A stretch of DNA of 64,000 nucleotides. Source: Panulirus ornatus. Taxonomy: Eukaryota; Arthropoda; Malacostraca; Decapoda; Palinuridae. This document shows, one piece after another, positions 12,026 to 22,614 of this stretch. Where the stretch lies: positions 12,084,394 through 12,148,393 of the forward strand of contig NC_092264.1 of NCBI RefSeq assembly GCF_036320965.1. The letters are read 5' to 3'. Numbering within the stretch: the stretch's first letter is position 1; each line of letters opens with the position of its first letter. The notes below the pieces were generated by a model. It had not been told where the DNA came from, searched no databases, and saw only the letters and a list, made by a program, of their open reading frames with translations. The position numbers and the translations under genes were made by a program.

Positions 12026-13130
12026 TCTCAACCTCCTGGTGTACAAGTCTTTCTAATTATTGTGCCATCCACTTTATCTTTCCATGTCCGTTCATCATCC
12101 TTTTGTGTCTCTGACTTTCTATATAATCTCTCTTTTACTTACAAGCCCTTATCCTGTATGCGCTGCACATTTCTATACTTTTCCATCACCAGTCGTATCT
12201 GATCTAGATGGTTCATCTCAGAATTGTCTCATATCTTCTATGTAATCTCCTTTAATCTACCCAACTGTATAGTTTCTAATAGTACGTTGCATTGTTTCAA
12301 GAACTTCACTTAATTTCCTGTGTGTACCTTTGTTTCAATGTCTCAATGCATTACTCTTCGTGCTCTTTGCTCCCATTCCCCTTTTCTACCCACTATTTAC
12401 AATAGTTTTTTATTTCCTGTGTCACTGAACTTTATTCTTATTGATCAGCTCCTACGACGCTCAGAATATAAAACGACTCTTTTTTTTTCATTCTATGTTG
12501 TTTCCTTTGGTTATAGATCAGCTGAGTACACTCACTTGTAGAAGGGTTCGTGCCCTTTGACTACATTGTGTATATCCTTAACTTCCTCTCGTATCTTACG
12601 ACACTCGTAATGTGCTTTGATTCGTCTATTCAGCCTCTTTATCTTACGTAGATGTGTCAGCCTGTAATCCTACCCCCTCAGTGATTTCTCTTAATTTCTC
12701 TAGACTTATGATCTCTATGGATTCGGCCTTAATTTCTTTCCCTACCGTCCCTTCCTCTGGATACAGATCACTACCCAATGTTCAGGGTGCCTTTCCCCCA
12801 CCTCTCTCTAATGCCATACCTGATTTAGAATCAAACCTTCAGAGAACAAACTCCAAAACATTTTGGCTAACTTTGGCTATGTGTGTTTGGTCAATGTTTT
12901 TCTGATCTAGATTTCCTCGTCTTATTTTCCTTATTTACTAGGATCATATAATTATAAGGGACTTGATTTGCCTCCTCTCTCTAATACCTTATGATTAACA
13001 GCTGAGTTTTTCATTGTCTCATATATCTATTTCTTCTATTTCTTTATAATTCACTGAATTTTTGCAACACTTCACATGGTTCTTTGGTCACACCATCACT
13101 GCTCTTTTACTGCTCAAATTGCCAAGGTGT
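12026..13130. other. Unassigned sequence
   Basis: T/C-rich with no named family. On the minus strand near 12655-12540 a basic stretch reads LRKIKRLNRRIKAHYECRK; it might be a LINE linker, but nothing around it confirms this. Confidence 0.35.
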
Positions 13131-13392
13131 AATGATACGGGTATCCCTGGGGATAAAGGAGAAAGAATACTTCCACGTATTCCCTGCGTGTCGTAGAAGG
13201 CGACTAAAAGGGGAGGGAGCGGGCGGCGGTGGCCTGGAAATCCTCCTCACCCCCTCAACCCCCAGTTTTCACTTTTTCCAAAGGAAGGAACATAGAAGGG
13301 GGCCAAGTGAGGATTGTCCCTCATAGGCTCAGTCCTTTGTTGTAAACGCTACCTCACTAACGCGGTAAATGGCGAATATGTATATAAAAAAA
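13130..13392 (+). mobile_element. SINE-A copy 2
   Basis: The best-preserved copy: GGTATCCCTGGGGATAAAGG, ACGTATTCCCTGCGTGTCGT, AGAAGGCGACTAAAAGGGGA, AAGGAAGGAACATAGAAGGG, then ACGCTACCTCACTAACGCGG and a short A tail. Confidence 0.8.
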
Positions 13393-13554
13393 AAGTGTCT
13401 TGGGAATAAAGGTTGGTTTATCTAAATAGCCCAAAATAGAATCTAATTCGTCAAAAAACTCTCATTGAGAATCATCCGGTGCTACAGTTACTACCCTTCA
13501 TTATCATCTTGCGTAAGTCCATCAACACCACAGCTCTCCAGGCCTTCTGCCACC

Positions 13555-13960
13555 AGGCGGGAGAAGCGGGAGACCAAATTGGAGGTGGAAGAATGGAGTG
13601 AAAAAAGATTTTGGGCGATCGGGGCCAGAACATACAGAAGGTTGCGAGGCGTGCAAGGAATAGAGTGAACTAGAACGATGCGGTATACGGGGATCGACGC
13701 GTTGTCAATGGACTTAACCAGGGAATGTGAAACGTCTGGAGTAAACCATGGAAAAGTCTGTGAAGTCTGTATGTGGACATGGAGTTCTGGTTTCGGTGCA
13801 TTTCACATGACAGCTAAAGAATGAGTGTGAACGAATGTGGCCTTTTTTGTCTGTTTTGCTGGCGCTACGTCGCTAACGCAGGGGGTGGAGATGCTATTTC
13901 CTGTACGGCAGGGTGGCGTCGTGAATGGATGAAGGCAAGCGATTATATATATATACATAT
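13555..13960 (+). mobile_element. LINE-B 3' end fragment
   Basis: Starts in the ORF's last ~60 codons (GAGACCAAATTGGAGGTGGA, GGCGTGCAAGGAATAGAGTG) with frame damage. It continues through the 3' UTR (GTTTCGGTGCATTTCACATG, GTGTGAACGAATGTGGCC, GGCAGGGTGGCGTCGTGAAT). It is cut at ATATATATACATATG, where the next minisatellite starts. Confidence 0.8.
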
Positions 13961-14294
13961 GAGGAGGACTCACACTCACCTCATGGGTCCAGAAGCAGGA
14001 CTCACACTCACCTTATGGGTTCAGGAGGAGGACTCACACTCACCTCATGGGTTCAGGAGGAGGACTCACACTCACCTCATGGGTCCAGGAGGAGGACTCA
14101 CACTCACCTCATGGGTCCAGGAGGAGGACTCACACTCACCTCATGGGTCCAGGAGGAGGACTCACACTCACCTCATGGGTCCAGGAGGAGGACTCACACT
14201 CACCTCATGGGTCCAGGAGGAGGACTGACACTCACCTCATGGGTTCAGGAGGAGGACTCACACTCACCTCATGGGTCCAGGAGGAGGGACTTAC
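13961..14294 (-). repeat. 32-bp minisatellite abutting a dipeptidase 5' splice site
   Basis: About ten copies. In the gene's sense strand each unit holds CCTGGACCCATGAGGTGAGT followed by GTGAGTCCTC. It begins within ~15 bp of the authentic donor of exon 14295-14358 (CCAG|GTAAGTCCCTCCTCCTGG). Each unit has its own AG|GTGAGT, a near-consensus donor. Because 32 is not a multiple of three and the unit lacks stops, all forward frames are open; these ORFs are not genes. Confidence 0.9.
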
Positions 14295-14358
14295 CTGGCC
14301 GTAGGGAGTAAGTCCGCGTGTGTTGGGTGGGTGAGGGCCGGTCTCCGAGCACTCAGCC
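14295..14358 (-). CDS. DPEP1-like: Membrane dipeptidase (DPEP family), internal exon C
   Basis: This 64-bp exon encodes the end of a Trp codon started in the previous exon, then A and ECSETGPHPPNTRGLTPYGQ. The family equivalent is the segment after [10 protein letters not shown], ending LSPFG(Q/R), which leads to the VVxEMNRLG helix. The acceptor is CCACCGTGCAG at 14359-14360, preceded by a CT/CCA-repeat pyrimidine tract and CACTAAC as a likely branch site. The donor is CCAG|GTAAGT at 14293-14294. Phase fits: TG from exon B plus G here makes Trp, and the exon ends in phase 0. No following exon was found below 14290, so the rest of the gene, with the two zinc-binding His residues, lies beyond the window. 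Membrane dipeptidases are zinc-dependent, GPI-anchored hydrolases of dipeptides and leukotriene D4; that function is inferred from family. Confidence 0.85.
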
Positions 14359-14360
14359 CT

Positions 14361-14430
14361 GCACGGTGGAGGAGGTGGAGGAGGTGGAGGTGGAGGTGGA
14401 GGAGAGCGGGAGAAGTGAGGGTTAGTGGCG
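14361..14430 (-). promoter_or_regulatory. Polypyrimidine tract made of CTCCAC repeat, with branch-site candidate
   Basis: On the minus strand the acceptor of exon 14295-14358 is preceded by a pure pyrimidine-plus-A repeat of CTCCAC/CTCCTC type (about 14366-14405), with CACTAACCC at about 14427-14419. The simple repeat serves as the pyrimidine tract. Confidence 0.6.
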
Positions 14431-14509
14431 CGCCTCTTGACACGAAGTCATACAAAAACAAGCAGTTCCTCATCCACCTTGAACTGCATTCTTTGTCCCC
14501 TTAACATAT

Positions 14510-15390
14510 TTGCATAAACCACTTACAACTTGAGTTTACATAAGTCATCGTTAGTATACCGTGTGTATTTGCATAAGATATTGTTAGTATAGATTTGCAT
14601 AATTCATTAATAGTGTACATTTGCCTAAACCATTGTTAGCGTTCAATTTTAGTATACATTTGATTAAACTATTGTTAGTATACATTTACCTAAGTCATTG
14701 TTAGTATACATTTCTAAGCCATTGTTAGTATACATCTACCTAAGTCATTGTTAGTATACATTTCTAAGCCATTGTTAGTATACATTTCTAAGCCATTGTT
14801 AGTATACATTTCTAAGCCATTGTTAGTATACGTCTACCTAATTCATTGTTAGCGTACACTTACCTAAGTCATTGTTAGTATACATTTACTTAGTTATCGT
14901 CAGTATACATTTTCCTAAGTCATTGTTAGTATACATTTCTAAACCATTATTAGTATACATTTGCCTGAGCCATGATCAGTATACATTTACCTAAGTCATC
15001 GTCAGTATACATTTCTAAACCATTGTTAGTATACATTTACCTAAGTCATCGTCAGTATACATTTTCCTAAGTCATTGTTAGTATACATTTCTAAACCATT
15101 ATTAGTATACATTTGCCTAAGTCATCGTCAGTATACTTTTACCTAAGTCATTGTTAGTATACATTTCTAAACCATTATTAGTATACATTCACCTAAGTCA
15201 TCGTCAGTATACATTTACCTACGTCATTGTTAGTATACATTTCTAAACCATTGTTAGTATACATTTCTAAACCATTATTAGTATACATTTACCTACGTCA
15301 TTGTTAGCATATATTTCTAAACCATTATTAGTATACATTTACCTACGTCATTGTTAGTATACATTTCCCTAAGACACTGTACGTATATAC
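14510..15390. repeat. ~26-bp minisatellite
   Basis: About 33 variable copies of TTGTTAGTATACATTTACCT plus AAGTCA, with a shorter variant using TTTCTAAACCA. It sits inside the dipeptidase intron. Confidence 0.9.
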
Positions 15391-15478
15391 TTAGTCGTCC
15401 ACAGAGGCTCGTCAACCTCCTGTGCTCCCGACCCGTATCTACGACCTTTGCCAGGGTGAGTGTGGAGGGCTGCAACAT

Positions 15479-18400
15479 CAGAGGCTGTGTGGTACACAGG
15501 GTGGAGCTAGGAGAGGCTGTGTGGTACACAGGGTGGAGCTGGGAGAGGCAGTGTGGTACACAGGGTGGAGCTGGGAGAGGCTGTGTGGTACACAGGGTGG
15601 AGCTGGGAGAGGCTGTGTTGTACACAGGGTGGAGCTGGGAGAGGCTGTGTTGTACACAGGGTGGAGCTGGGAGAGGCTGTGTGGTACACAGGGTGGAGCT
15701 GGGAGAGGCAGTGTGGTACACAGGGTGAGCTGGGAGAGGCTGTGTGGTACACACTGTGGAGCTGGGAGAGGCTGTGTGGTACACAGGGTGGAGCTGGGAG
15801 AGGCTGTGTTGTACACAGGGTGGAGCTGGGAGAGGCTGTGTGGTACACAGGGTGGAGCTGGGAGAGGCAGTGTGGTACACAGGGTGGAGCTGGGAGAGGC
15901 TGTGTGGTACACACTGTGGAGCTGGGAGAGGCTGTGTGGTACACAGGGTGGAGCTGGGAGAGGCTGTGTGGTACACACTGTGGAGCTGGGAGAGGCTGTG
16001 TGGTACACAGGGTGGAGCTGGGAGAGGCTGTGTGGTACACACTGTGGAGCTGGGAGAGGCTGTGTGGTACACAGGGTGGAGCTGGGAGAGGCTGTGTGGT
16101 ACACAGGGTGGAGCTGGGAGAGGCTGTGTGGTACACAGGGTGGAGCTGGGAGAGGCTGTGTGGTACACACTGTGGAGCCTGGGAGAGGCTGTGTGGTACA
16201 CAGGGTGGAGCTGGGAGAGGCTGTGTGGTACACAGGGTGGAGCTGGGAGAGGCTGTGTGGTACACAGGGTGGAGCTGGGAGAGGCTGTGTGGTACACAGG
16301 TGGAGCTGGGAGAGGCTGTGTGGTACACACTGGTGGAGCTGGGAGAGGCTGTGTGGTACACAGGTGGAGCTGGGAGAGGCTGTGTGGTACACAGTGTGGA
16401 GCTGGGAGAGGCTGTGTGGTACACAGGTTGGAGCTGGGAGAGGCTGTGTGGGTACACAGTGTGGAGCTGGGAGAGGCTGTGTGGTACACAGGGTGGAGCT
16501 GGGAGAGGCTGTGTGGTACACAGGGTGGAGCTGGGAGAGGCTGTGTGGTACACAGGGTGGAGCTGGGAGAGGCTGTGTGGTACACAGGGTGGAGCTGGGA
16601 GAGGCTGTGTGGTACACAGGGTGGAGCTGGGAGAGGCTGTGTGGTACACAGGGTGGAGCTGGGAGAGGCTGTGTGGTACACAGGTGGAGCTGGGAGAGGC
16701 AGTGTGGTACACAGGGTGGAGCTGGAGAGGCTGTGTGGTACACAGGTGGAGTGGAGAGGCTGTGTGGTACACAGGGTGGAGCTGGGAGAGGCTGTGTGGT
16801 ACACAGGGTGGAGCTGGGAGAGGCTGTGTGGTACACAGGGTGGAGCTGGGAGAGGCTGTGTGGTACACAGGGTGGAGCTGGGAGAGGCTGTGTGGTACAC
16901 AGGGTGGAGCTGGGAGAGGCTGTGTGGTACACAGGGTGGAGCTGGGAGAGGCTGTGTGGTACACAGGGTGGAGCTGGGAGAGGCTGTGTGGTACACAGGG
17001 TGGAGCTGGGAGAGGCTGTGTGGTACACAGGGTGGAGCTGGGAGAGGCTGTGTGGTACACAGGGTGGAGCTGGGAGAGGCTGTGTGGTACACAGGGTGGA
17101 GCTGGAGAGGCTGTGTGGTACACAGGGTGGAGCTGGGAGAGGCTGTGTGGTACACAGGGTGGAGCTGGGAGAGGCTGTGTGGTACACAGGGTGGAGCTCG
17201 GAGAGGCTGTGTGGTACACAGGGTGGAGCTGGGAGAGGCTGTGTGGTACACAGTGTGGAGCTGGGAGAGGCTGTGTGGTACACAGGGTGGAGCTGGGAGA
17301 GGCTGTGTGGTACACAGGGTGGAGCTGGGAGAGGCTGTGTGGTACACAGTGTGGAGCTGGGAGAGGCAGTGTGGTACACAGGGTGGAGCTGGGAGAGGCT
17401 GTGTGGTACACCGAGTGGAGCTGGGAGAGGCTGTGTGGTACACAGTGTGGAGCTGGGAGAGGCTGTGTGGTACACAGGGTGGAGCTGGGAGAGGCTGTGT
17501 GGTACACAGGGTGGAGCTGGGAGAGGCTGTGTGGTACACAGTGTGCAGCTGGGAGAGGCAGTGTGGTACACAGGGTGGAGCTGGGAGAGGCTGTGTGGTA
17601 CACAGGGTGGAGCTGGGAGAGGCTGTGTGGTACACAGGGTGGAGCTAGGAGAGGCTGTGTGGTACACAGGGTGGAGCTGGGAGAGACTGTGTGGTACACA
17701 GGGTGGAGCTGGGAGAGGCTGTGTGGTACACAGGGTGGAGCTGGGAGAGGCTGTGTGGTACACAGGGTGGAGCTGGGAGAGGCTGTGTGGTACACAGGGT
17801 GGAGCTGGGAGAGACTGTGTGGTACACAGGGTGGAGCTGGGAGAGGCTGTGTGGTACACAGGGTGGAGCTGGGAGAGGCTGTGTGGTACACAGGGTGGAG
17901 CTGGGAGAGACTGTGTGGTACACAGGGTGGAGCTGGGAGAGGCTGTGTGGTACACAGGGTGGAGCTAGGAGAGGCTGTGTGGTACACAGGGTGGAGCTGG
18001 GAGAGGCTGTGTGGTACACAGTGTGGAGCTGGGAGAGGCTGTGTGGTACACAGGGTGGAGCTGAGAGAGGCTGTGTGGTACACAGGGTGGAGCTGGGAGA
18101 GGCTGTGTGGTACACAGTGTGGAGCTAGGAGAGGCTGTGTGGTACACACTGTGGAGCTAGGAAAGGCTGTTTGGTACACAGGGTGGAGCTGGGAGAGGCT
18201 GTGTGGTACACAGTGTGGAGCTGGGAGAGGCTGTGTGGTACACAGGGTGGAGCTGGGAGAGGCTGTGTGGTACACAGGGTGGAGCTGGGAGAGGCTGTGT
18301 GGTACACAGTGTGGAGCTGGGAGAGGCAGTGTGGTACACAGGGTGGAGCTGGGAGAGGCTGTGTGGTACACAGGGTGGAGCTGGGAGAGGCTGTGTGGTA

Positions 18401-18835
18401 CACAGGGTGGAGCTGGGAGAGGCTGTGTGGTACACAGTGTGCAGCTGGGAGAGGCAGTGTGGTACACAGGGTGGAGCTGGGAGAGGCTGTGTGGTACACA
18501 GGGTGGAGCTGGGAGAGGCTGTGTGGTACACAGTGTGGAGCTGGGAGAGGCTGTGTGGTACACAGTGTGGAGCTGGGAGAGGCTGTGTGGTACACAGGGT
18601 GGAGCTGAGAGAGGCTGTGTGGTACACAGGGTGGAGCTGGGAGAGGCTGTGTGGTACATAGGGTGGAGCTGGGAGAGGCTGTGTGGTACACAGGGTGGAG
18701 CTAGGAGAGGCTGTGTGGTACACACTGTGGAGCTAGGAGAGGCTGTGTGGTACACAGTGTGGAGCTGGGAGAGGCTGTGTGGTACACAGGGTGGAGCTGG
18801 GAGAGGCTGTGTGGTACACAGAGTGGATCTGGGAG
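15479..18835. repeat. 3.35-kb, 32-bp minisatellite open in all six frames
   Basis: Roughly 104 copies of a unit containing GGCTGTGTGGTACACAGGGT then GGAGCTGGGAGA. Common variants are CTGTGG or GTGTGG for GGGTGG, and single-base indels around 16290-16760. The unit has no stop codon on either strand and its length is not divisible by three, so frames of 600-1115 codons exist in all six readings. They are products of the repeat, not genes. It lies within the dipeptidase intron between exons 20620-20770 and 14295-14358. Confidence 0.95.
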
Positions 18836-18987
18836 AGAAGAGGGGCAGTGGCAAGGCCTTAGGTCAGGGATGGACCAGTAGAGTGTGTCATTAGACCAAT
18901 TAACGTGTGCAGTGCGGTCCAGCTGGGACGACCCCTTGTGACCACAATGGCCTTTGACATCATCACTCACTCTTCACTCTGACTCGG
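18836..18987. other. Short unique spacer between two arrays
   Basis: About 150 bp of non-repetitive intron sequence with no recognised feature. Confidence 0.5.
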
Positions 18988-20030
18988 CATCAACCAGTGG
19001 CATCAACCAGTGGCATCAACCAGTGGCATCAACCAGTGGCATAAACCAGTGGCATCAATCAGTGGCATCAACCAGTGGCATCAATCAGTGGCATCAATCA
19101 GTGGCATTAATCAGTAGCATAAACCAGTAGCATCAACCAGTGGCATCAATCAATGGCATCAACCAGTGGTATCAACTAGTGGCATCAACCAGTGGCATCA
19201 ATCGATGGCATCAACCAGTGGTATCAACTAGTGGCATCAATCAGTGGCATCAATCAATGGCATCAACCAGTGGCATCAATCAGTGGCATCAACCAGTGGT
19301 ATCAACCAGTGGCATCAACCGGTGGCATCAATCAGTGGCATCAATCAGTGGCATCAATCAGTGGCATCAACCAGTGGCATCAATCAGTGGCATCAACCAG
19401 TGGCATCAATCAGTGGCATCAACTAGTGGCATCAACCAGTGGCATCAACCGGTGGCATCAATCAGTGGTATCAACCAGTGGCATCAACCGGTGGCATCAA
19501 TCAGTGGCATCAACCAGTGGCATCAATCAGTGGCATCAATCAATGGCATCAACCAGTGGCATCAATCAGTGGCATCAACCAGTGGTATCAACCAGTGGCA
19601 TCAATCAGTGGCATCAACCAGTGGCATCAACCAGTGGCATCAACCAGTTGCATCAATCAGTGGCATCAATCAGTGGCATCAACCAGTGGTATCAATCAGT
19701 GGCATCAATCAGTGGCATCAATCAGTTGCATCAACCAGTGGCATCAATCAGTGGCATCAACCAGTGGCATCAATCAGTGGCATCAAATAGTGGCATCAAC
19801 CAGTGGCATCAATCAGTGGCATCAACCAGTGGCATAAACCAGTGGCATCAATCAGTGGCATCAACCAGTGGCATCAATGAGTGGCATCAACCAGTGGCAT
19901 CAATGAGTGGCATCAACCAGTGGCATCAACCAGTGGCATAAACCAGTGGCATCAATCAGTGGCATCAACCAGTGGCATAAACCAGTGGCATCAACCAGTG
20001 GCATAAACCAGTGGCATCAACTGACAAGGA
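18988..20030. repeat. 13-bp minisatellite
   Basis: About 80 copies of CATCAACCAGTGG and its variants (CATCAATCAGTGG, CATAAACCAGTGG, TATCAACTAGTGG). Three units make 39 bp, so the frames read a 13-residue repeat such as ASTSGINQWHQPV. No gene. A stray copy of this unit is found inside a LINE-B 3' UTR at 21102-21120. Confidence 0.95.
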
Positions 20031-20109
20031 CAGTGGCCTATACTTACTAGGTGTGTGTAGTGACCTAAAGGCTTTATTGCAGTGTGTGTCAGTGGATGAA
20101 AGTGACCTT

Positions 20110-20619
20110 TCTGTGTAGAGGATGAGACAGAGAGCTTACCAGGCTGTGTGAGGGTGATGTTGTACACTTACCAGGGTGTGTGAGGGTGATGCTATACATT
20201 TACCAGGGTGTGTGAGGGTGATGTTGTACACTTACCAGGGTGTGTGAGGGTGATGCTATACATTTACCAGGGTGTGTGAGGGTGATGTTGTACACTTACC
20301 AGGGTGTGTGAGGGTGATGCTATACAATTACCAGGGCGTGTGAGGGTGATGTTATACACTTACCAGGGTGTGTGAGGGTGATGCTATACAATTACCAGGG
20401 CGTGTGAGGGTGATGTTATACACTTACCAGGATGTGTGAGGGTGATGTTGTACACTCACCAGGGTGTGTGAGAGTGATGCTGTACACTTACTAGGGTGTG
20501 TCAGGGTGATGCTGTACGCTTACTAGGGTGTGTGAGGGTCATGCTATACACTTGCCAGGATGTGTGAGGGTGATGCTATACACTAACCAGGGTGTGTGAG
20601 GGTGATGCTATACACTTAC
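20110..20619 (-). repeat. 32-bp minisatellite made of the dipeptidase exon-intron junction
   Basis: About 16 copies. In the sense strand each unit reads CACACACCCTGGTAAGTGTA followed by TAGCATCACCCT. The first 11 bases are the last coding bases of exon 20620-20770 (HTPW) and the next six are its 5' splice site, so each unit repeats the junction CCCTG|GTAAGT. Variants GTTAGT and GTAATT occur. The array starts directly at the authentic donor. Confidence 0.93.
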
Positions 20620-20770
20620 CAGGGTGTGTGGCACTTGTGTGTGAGCGTGATATAGCGGACGCCCAGGTCGTACACCGCCCGCACGACGCCCATGCTGCTG
20701 GCCAGCCCATGCCCGCCCTCCATCCCCATCAGGCTGGCCACACGCCCACGCTCGAACTCCTTCATGATCT
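20620..20770 (-). CDS. DPEP1-like: Membrane dipeptidase (DPEP family), internal exon B with zinc-bridging Glu
   Basis: This 151-bp exon encodes, after two bases completing a Glu codon, [35 protein letters not shown] and [15 protein letters not shown]. It aligns with the renal dipeptidase core (KVASLIGVEGGHS...[24 protein letters not shown]). The Glu of MEGGH corresponds to the residue that bridges the two active-site zinc ions in this family. The acceptor is CCCTTAG at 20771-20772, with CTCTCTACTCCCTCAC as pyrimidine tract and a CCTAAC branch candidate. The donor CCCTG|GTAAGT lies at 20618-20619. Phases join both neighbouring exons without a stop. Compared with vertebrate members, THSCN is THKCH here. 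Confidence 0.93.
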
Positions 20771-20839
20771 CTAAGGGTAGTGAGGGAGTAGAGAGGGTCA
20801 GGGGTTAGGATACCATAATGACCTGGTGTTGGGGGAGGA

Positions 20840-20843
20840 AATA

Positions 20844-20883
<40 letters not shown>

Positions 20884-20889
20884 TTTTTT
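20840..20889. repeat. (AT)n plus poly-T
   Basis: About 13 AT units followed by 22 T; this is the complement of the A-rich tail of the SINE-A copy to its right. Confidence 0.9.
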
Positions 20890-20985
20890 CATACTATCCG
20901 CCTTTTCCCGCGACAGCGAGGTAGCGTTAAGAACAGAGGACTGGGCCTTTGAGGAAATATCCTCACCTGGCCCTCTTCTCATATA
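20890..20985 (-). mobile_element. SINE-A copy 3, truncated
   Basis: On the plus strand it reads CCGCGACAGCGAGGTAGCGT, then AAGAACAGAGGACTGGGCCT and AGGAAATATCCTCACCTGGC. This is the 3' half of SINE-A in reverse. It is cut at CCCTCTTCTC, where (AT)n begins. Confidence 0.75.
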
Positions 20986-21002
20986 TATATATATATATAT
21001 AT

Positions 21003-21720
21003 CTTTTTTTTTCTTCTTTTTTGCTTTGTCGCTGTCTCCCGCGTTAGCGAGGTAGCGAAGGAAACAGACGAAAGAATGGCTCAACCCACCCACATACACA
21101 TCAACCAGTGGCATCAATACGTCCACACACGCAAATGTACATACCTATACATCTCAATGTACACATATGTATACACACACAGACATTTACATATATACAC
21201 ATGTGCATAATTCATACTGTCTGCCTTTATTTATTCCGATCGCCACCCCGCCACACATGGAATAACAACACCCTCCCCCTTCATGTGTGCGAAGTAGCGC
21301 TAGGAAAAGACAACAAAGGCCCCATTCGTTCACACTCAGTCTCTAGCTGTCATGTAATAATGCACCGAAACCACAGCCCCCTTTCCACATCCAGCCTCAC
21401 ACAACTTTCCATGGTTTGCCCCAGACGCTTCACATGCCCTGGTTCAATCCATTGACAGCACGTCGACCCCGGTATACAACATCGTTCCAATTCACTCTAT
21501 TCCTTGCACGCCTTTCACCCTCCTGCATGTTCAGGCCTCGATCACTCAAAATCTTTTTCACTCCATCTTTCCACCTTCAATTTGGTCTCCCATTTCTCCT
21601 CGTTCTCTCCACCTCCGACACATATATCCTCTTGGTCAATCTTTCCTCACTCATTCTCTCCATGTGACCAAACCATTTCAAAACACCCTCTTCTGCTCTC
21701 TCAACCACAATCTTTTTATT
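21003..21720 (-). mobile_element. LINE-B, C-terminal coding end and 3' UTR (part of split copy)
   Basis: Read on the minus strand from 21720: KKIVVERAEEGVLKWFGHME-like coding, then GERRARNRVNW and the full 3' UTR ending at CTAACGCGGGAGACAGCGAC (about 21035-21054). One Trp codon is a stop in the DGVKK segment. It continues the reading frame of 22615-23391, from which it is separated by an inserted Rex1-like element. The 3' UTR carries one unit of the 13-bp minisatellite (21102-21120). Confidence 0.85.
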
Positions 21721-22614
21721 TCCAAACTCAAGTTAAAAAATTCGTTGACTGGAGTAAACAAAATTTTTTGGAGCTTAATGTAAAGAAAACGAAAGAGATG
21801 ATATTTGATTTCAGAACTAAAAATAAACACGTACCAGACCTATTAACAATTGAGGAAGAAAACGTAGAAAGAGTAAACCAGTATAAGTATTTGGGCTTTA
21901 TGATTGATGACCAGTTGAAGGGAAGTGTTAATACAGATATGGTGTCAAGGAAATGTAACCAAAGATTACACTTTGTACGTATCTTGCATAACCTACATGT
22001 AGATAAAATGGTCATTAGCCTATTTTACAAAACAATTTTAGAATCAGTTATAAATTTTTCAATCACTGCCTGGTATGGAAAACTTACGTGCAAAGATAAA
22101 AAGAAGTTGGGAAGGATTATTAAGAAAGCAAGAAAACTAGGTGCAGAGACCACATCACTGAATAAGCTGTATCAAAAAGGTACAATGAAACAAGTAGACA
22201 GAATGATGAAAGATGTAACGCATCCGTTACATAATTGTTACAAGTATCTTAAATCTGGTAGAAGGCTAGCTCTGCCCAAGCTGCGCACTGACAGATACAA
22301 AAAGTCGTTTGTACCTAAAAGCATTCTGCTTTTCAATCATCTATCATCACTATAACTTCTATCTTTAAGTTTCATGATAACTGTAGGTGATGGTTCATGA
22401 TAGGGATGGTGACAAGCTGATATCGCATGTACACAATAGCAAAGTAACATTTTATATGAAATAACCTATGCAATATTTCTTGTTAATATTTTAATTTTTT
22501 TTTTTTTTTTTTACAACTACTAAGGAGCTCTAAAGCCAAAACGAATTTCATTTTGTATTACATTTTGTATAACAATTTGACGAATAAAGCATCTTATCTT
22601 ATCTTATCTTATCT
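21721..22614 (+). mobile_element. Rex1/CR1-like LINE, 5' truncated, with (TCTTA)n tail, nested in LINE-B
   Basis: An intact C-terminal frame runs to a TAA at 22353: VKKFVDWSKQNFLELNVKKT, then NQYKYLGFMIDDQLKGS, FYKTILESVINFSITAWYGK, KKLGRIIKKARKLGAETTSL, HPLHNCYKYLKSGRRLALPK and LRTDRYKKSFVPKSI. This is the post-palm part of a Rex1/CR1-like reverse transcriptase. The 3' end has AATAAAGCATCTTATCTTAT, i.e. a pentamer tail of about five TCTTA units as such elements often carry. It interrupts LINE-B between 21720 and 22615. The lack of stops over about 200 codons suggests a young insertion. Confidence 0.88.

Noticed and set aside
13961..14311. ORFs with repeated DSHSPHGSRRRTHTHLMG
   Set aside because: Translation of the 32-bp array on the strand opposite to the dipeptidase gene.
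15317..18894. Very long ORFs (634 to 1115 codons) on both strands
   Set aside because: They are readings of a stop-free 32-bp tandem repeat in all six frames; no start context, domain or splice logic supports a gene.
19140..19941. ORFs of 132-249 codons with a 13-residue repeat
   Set aside because: Three 13-bp units make 39 bp, so the frame stays open by arithmetic; not a protein gene.
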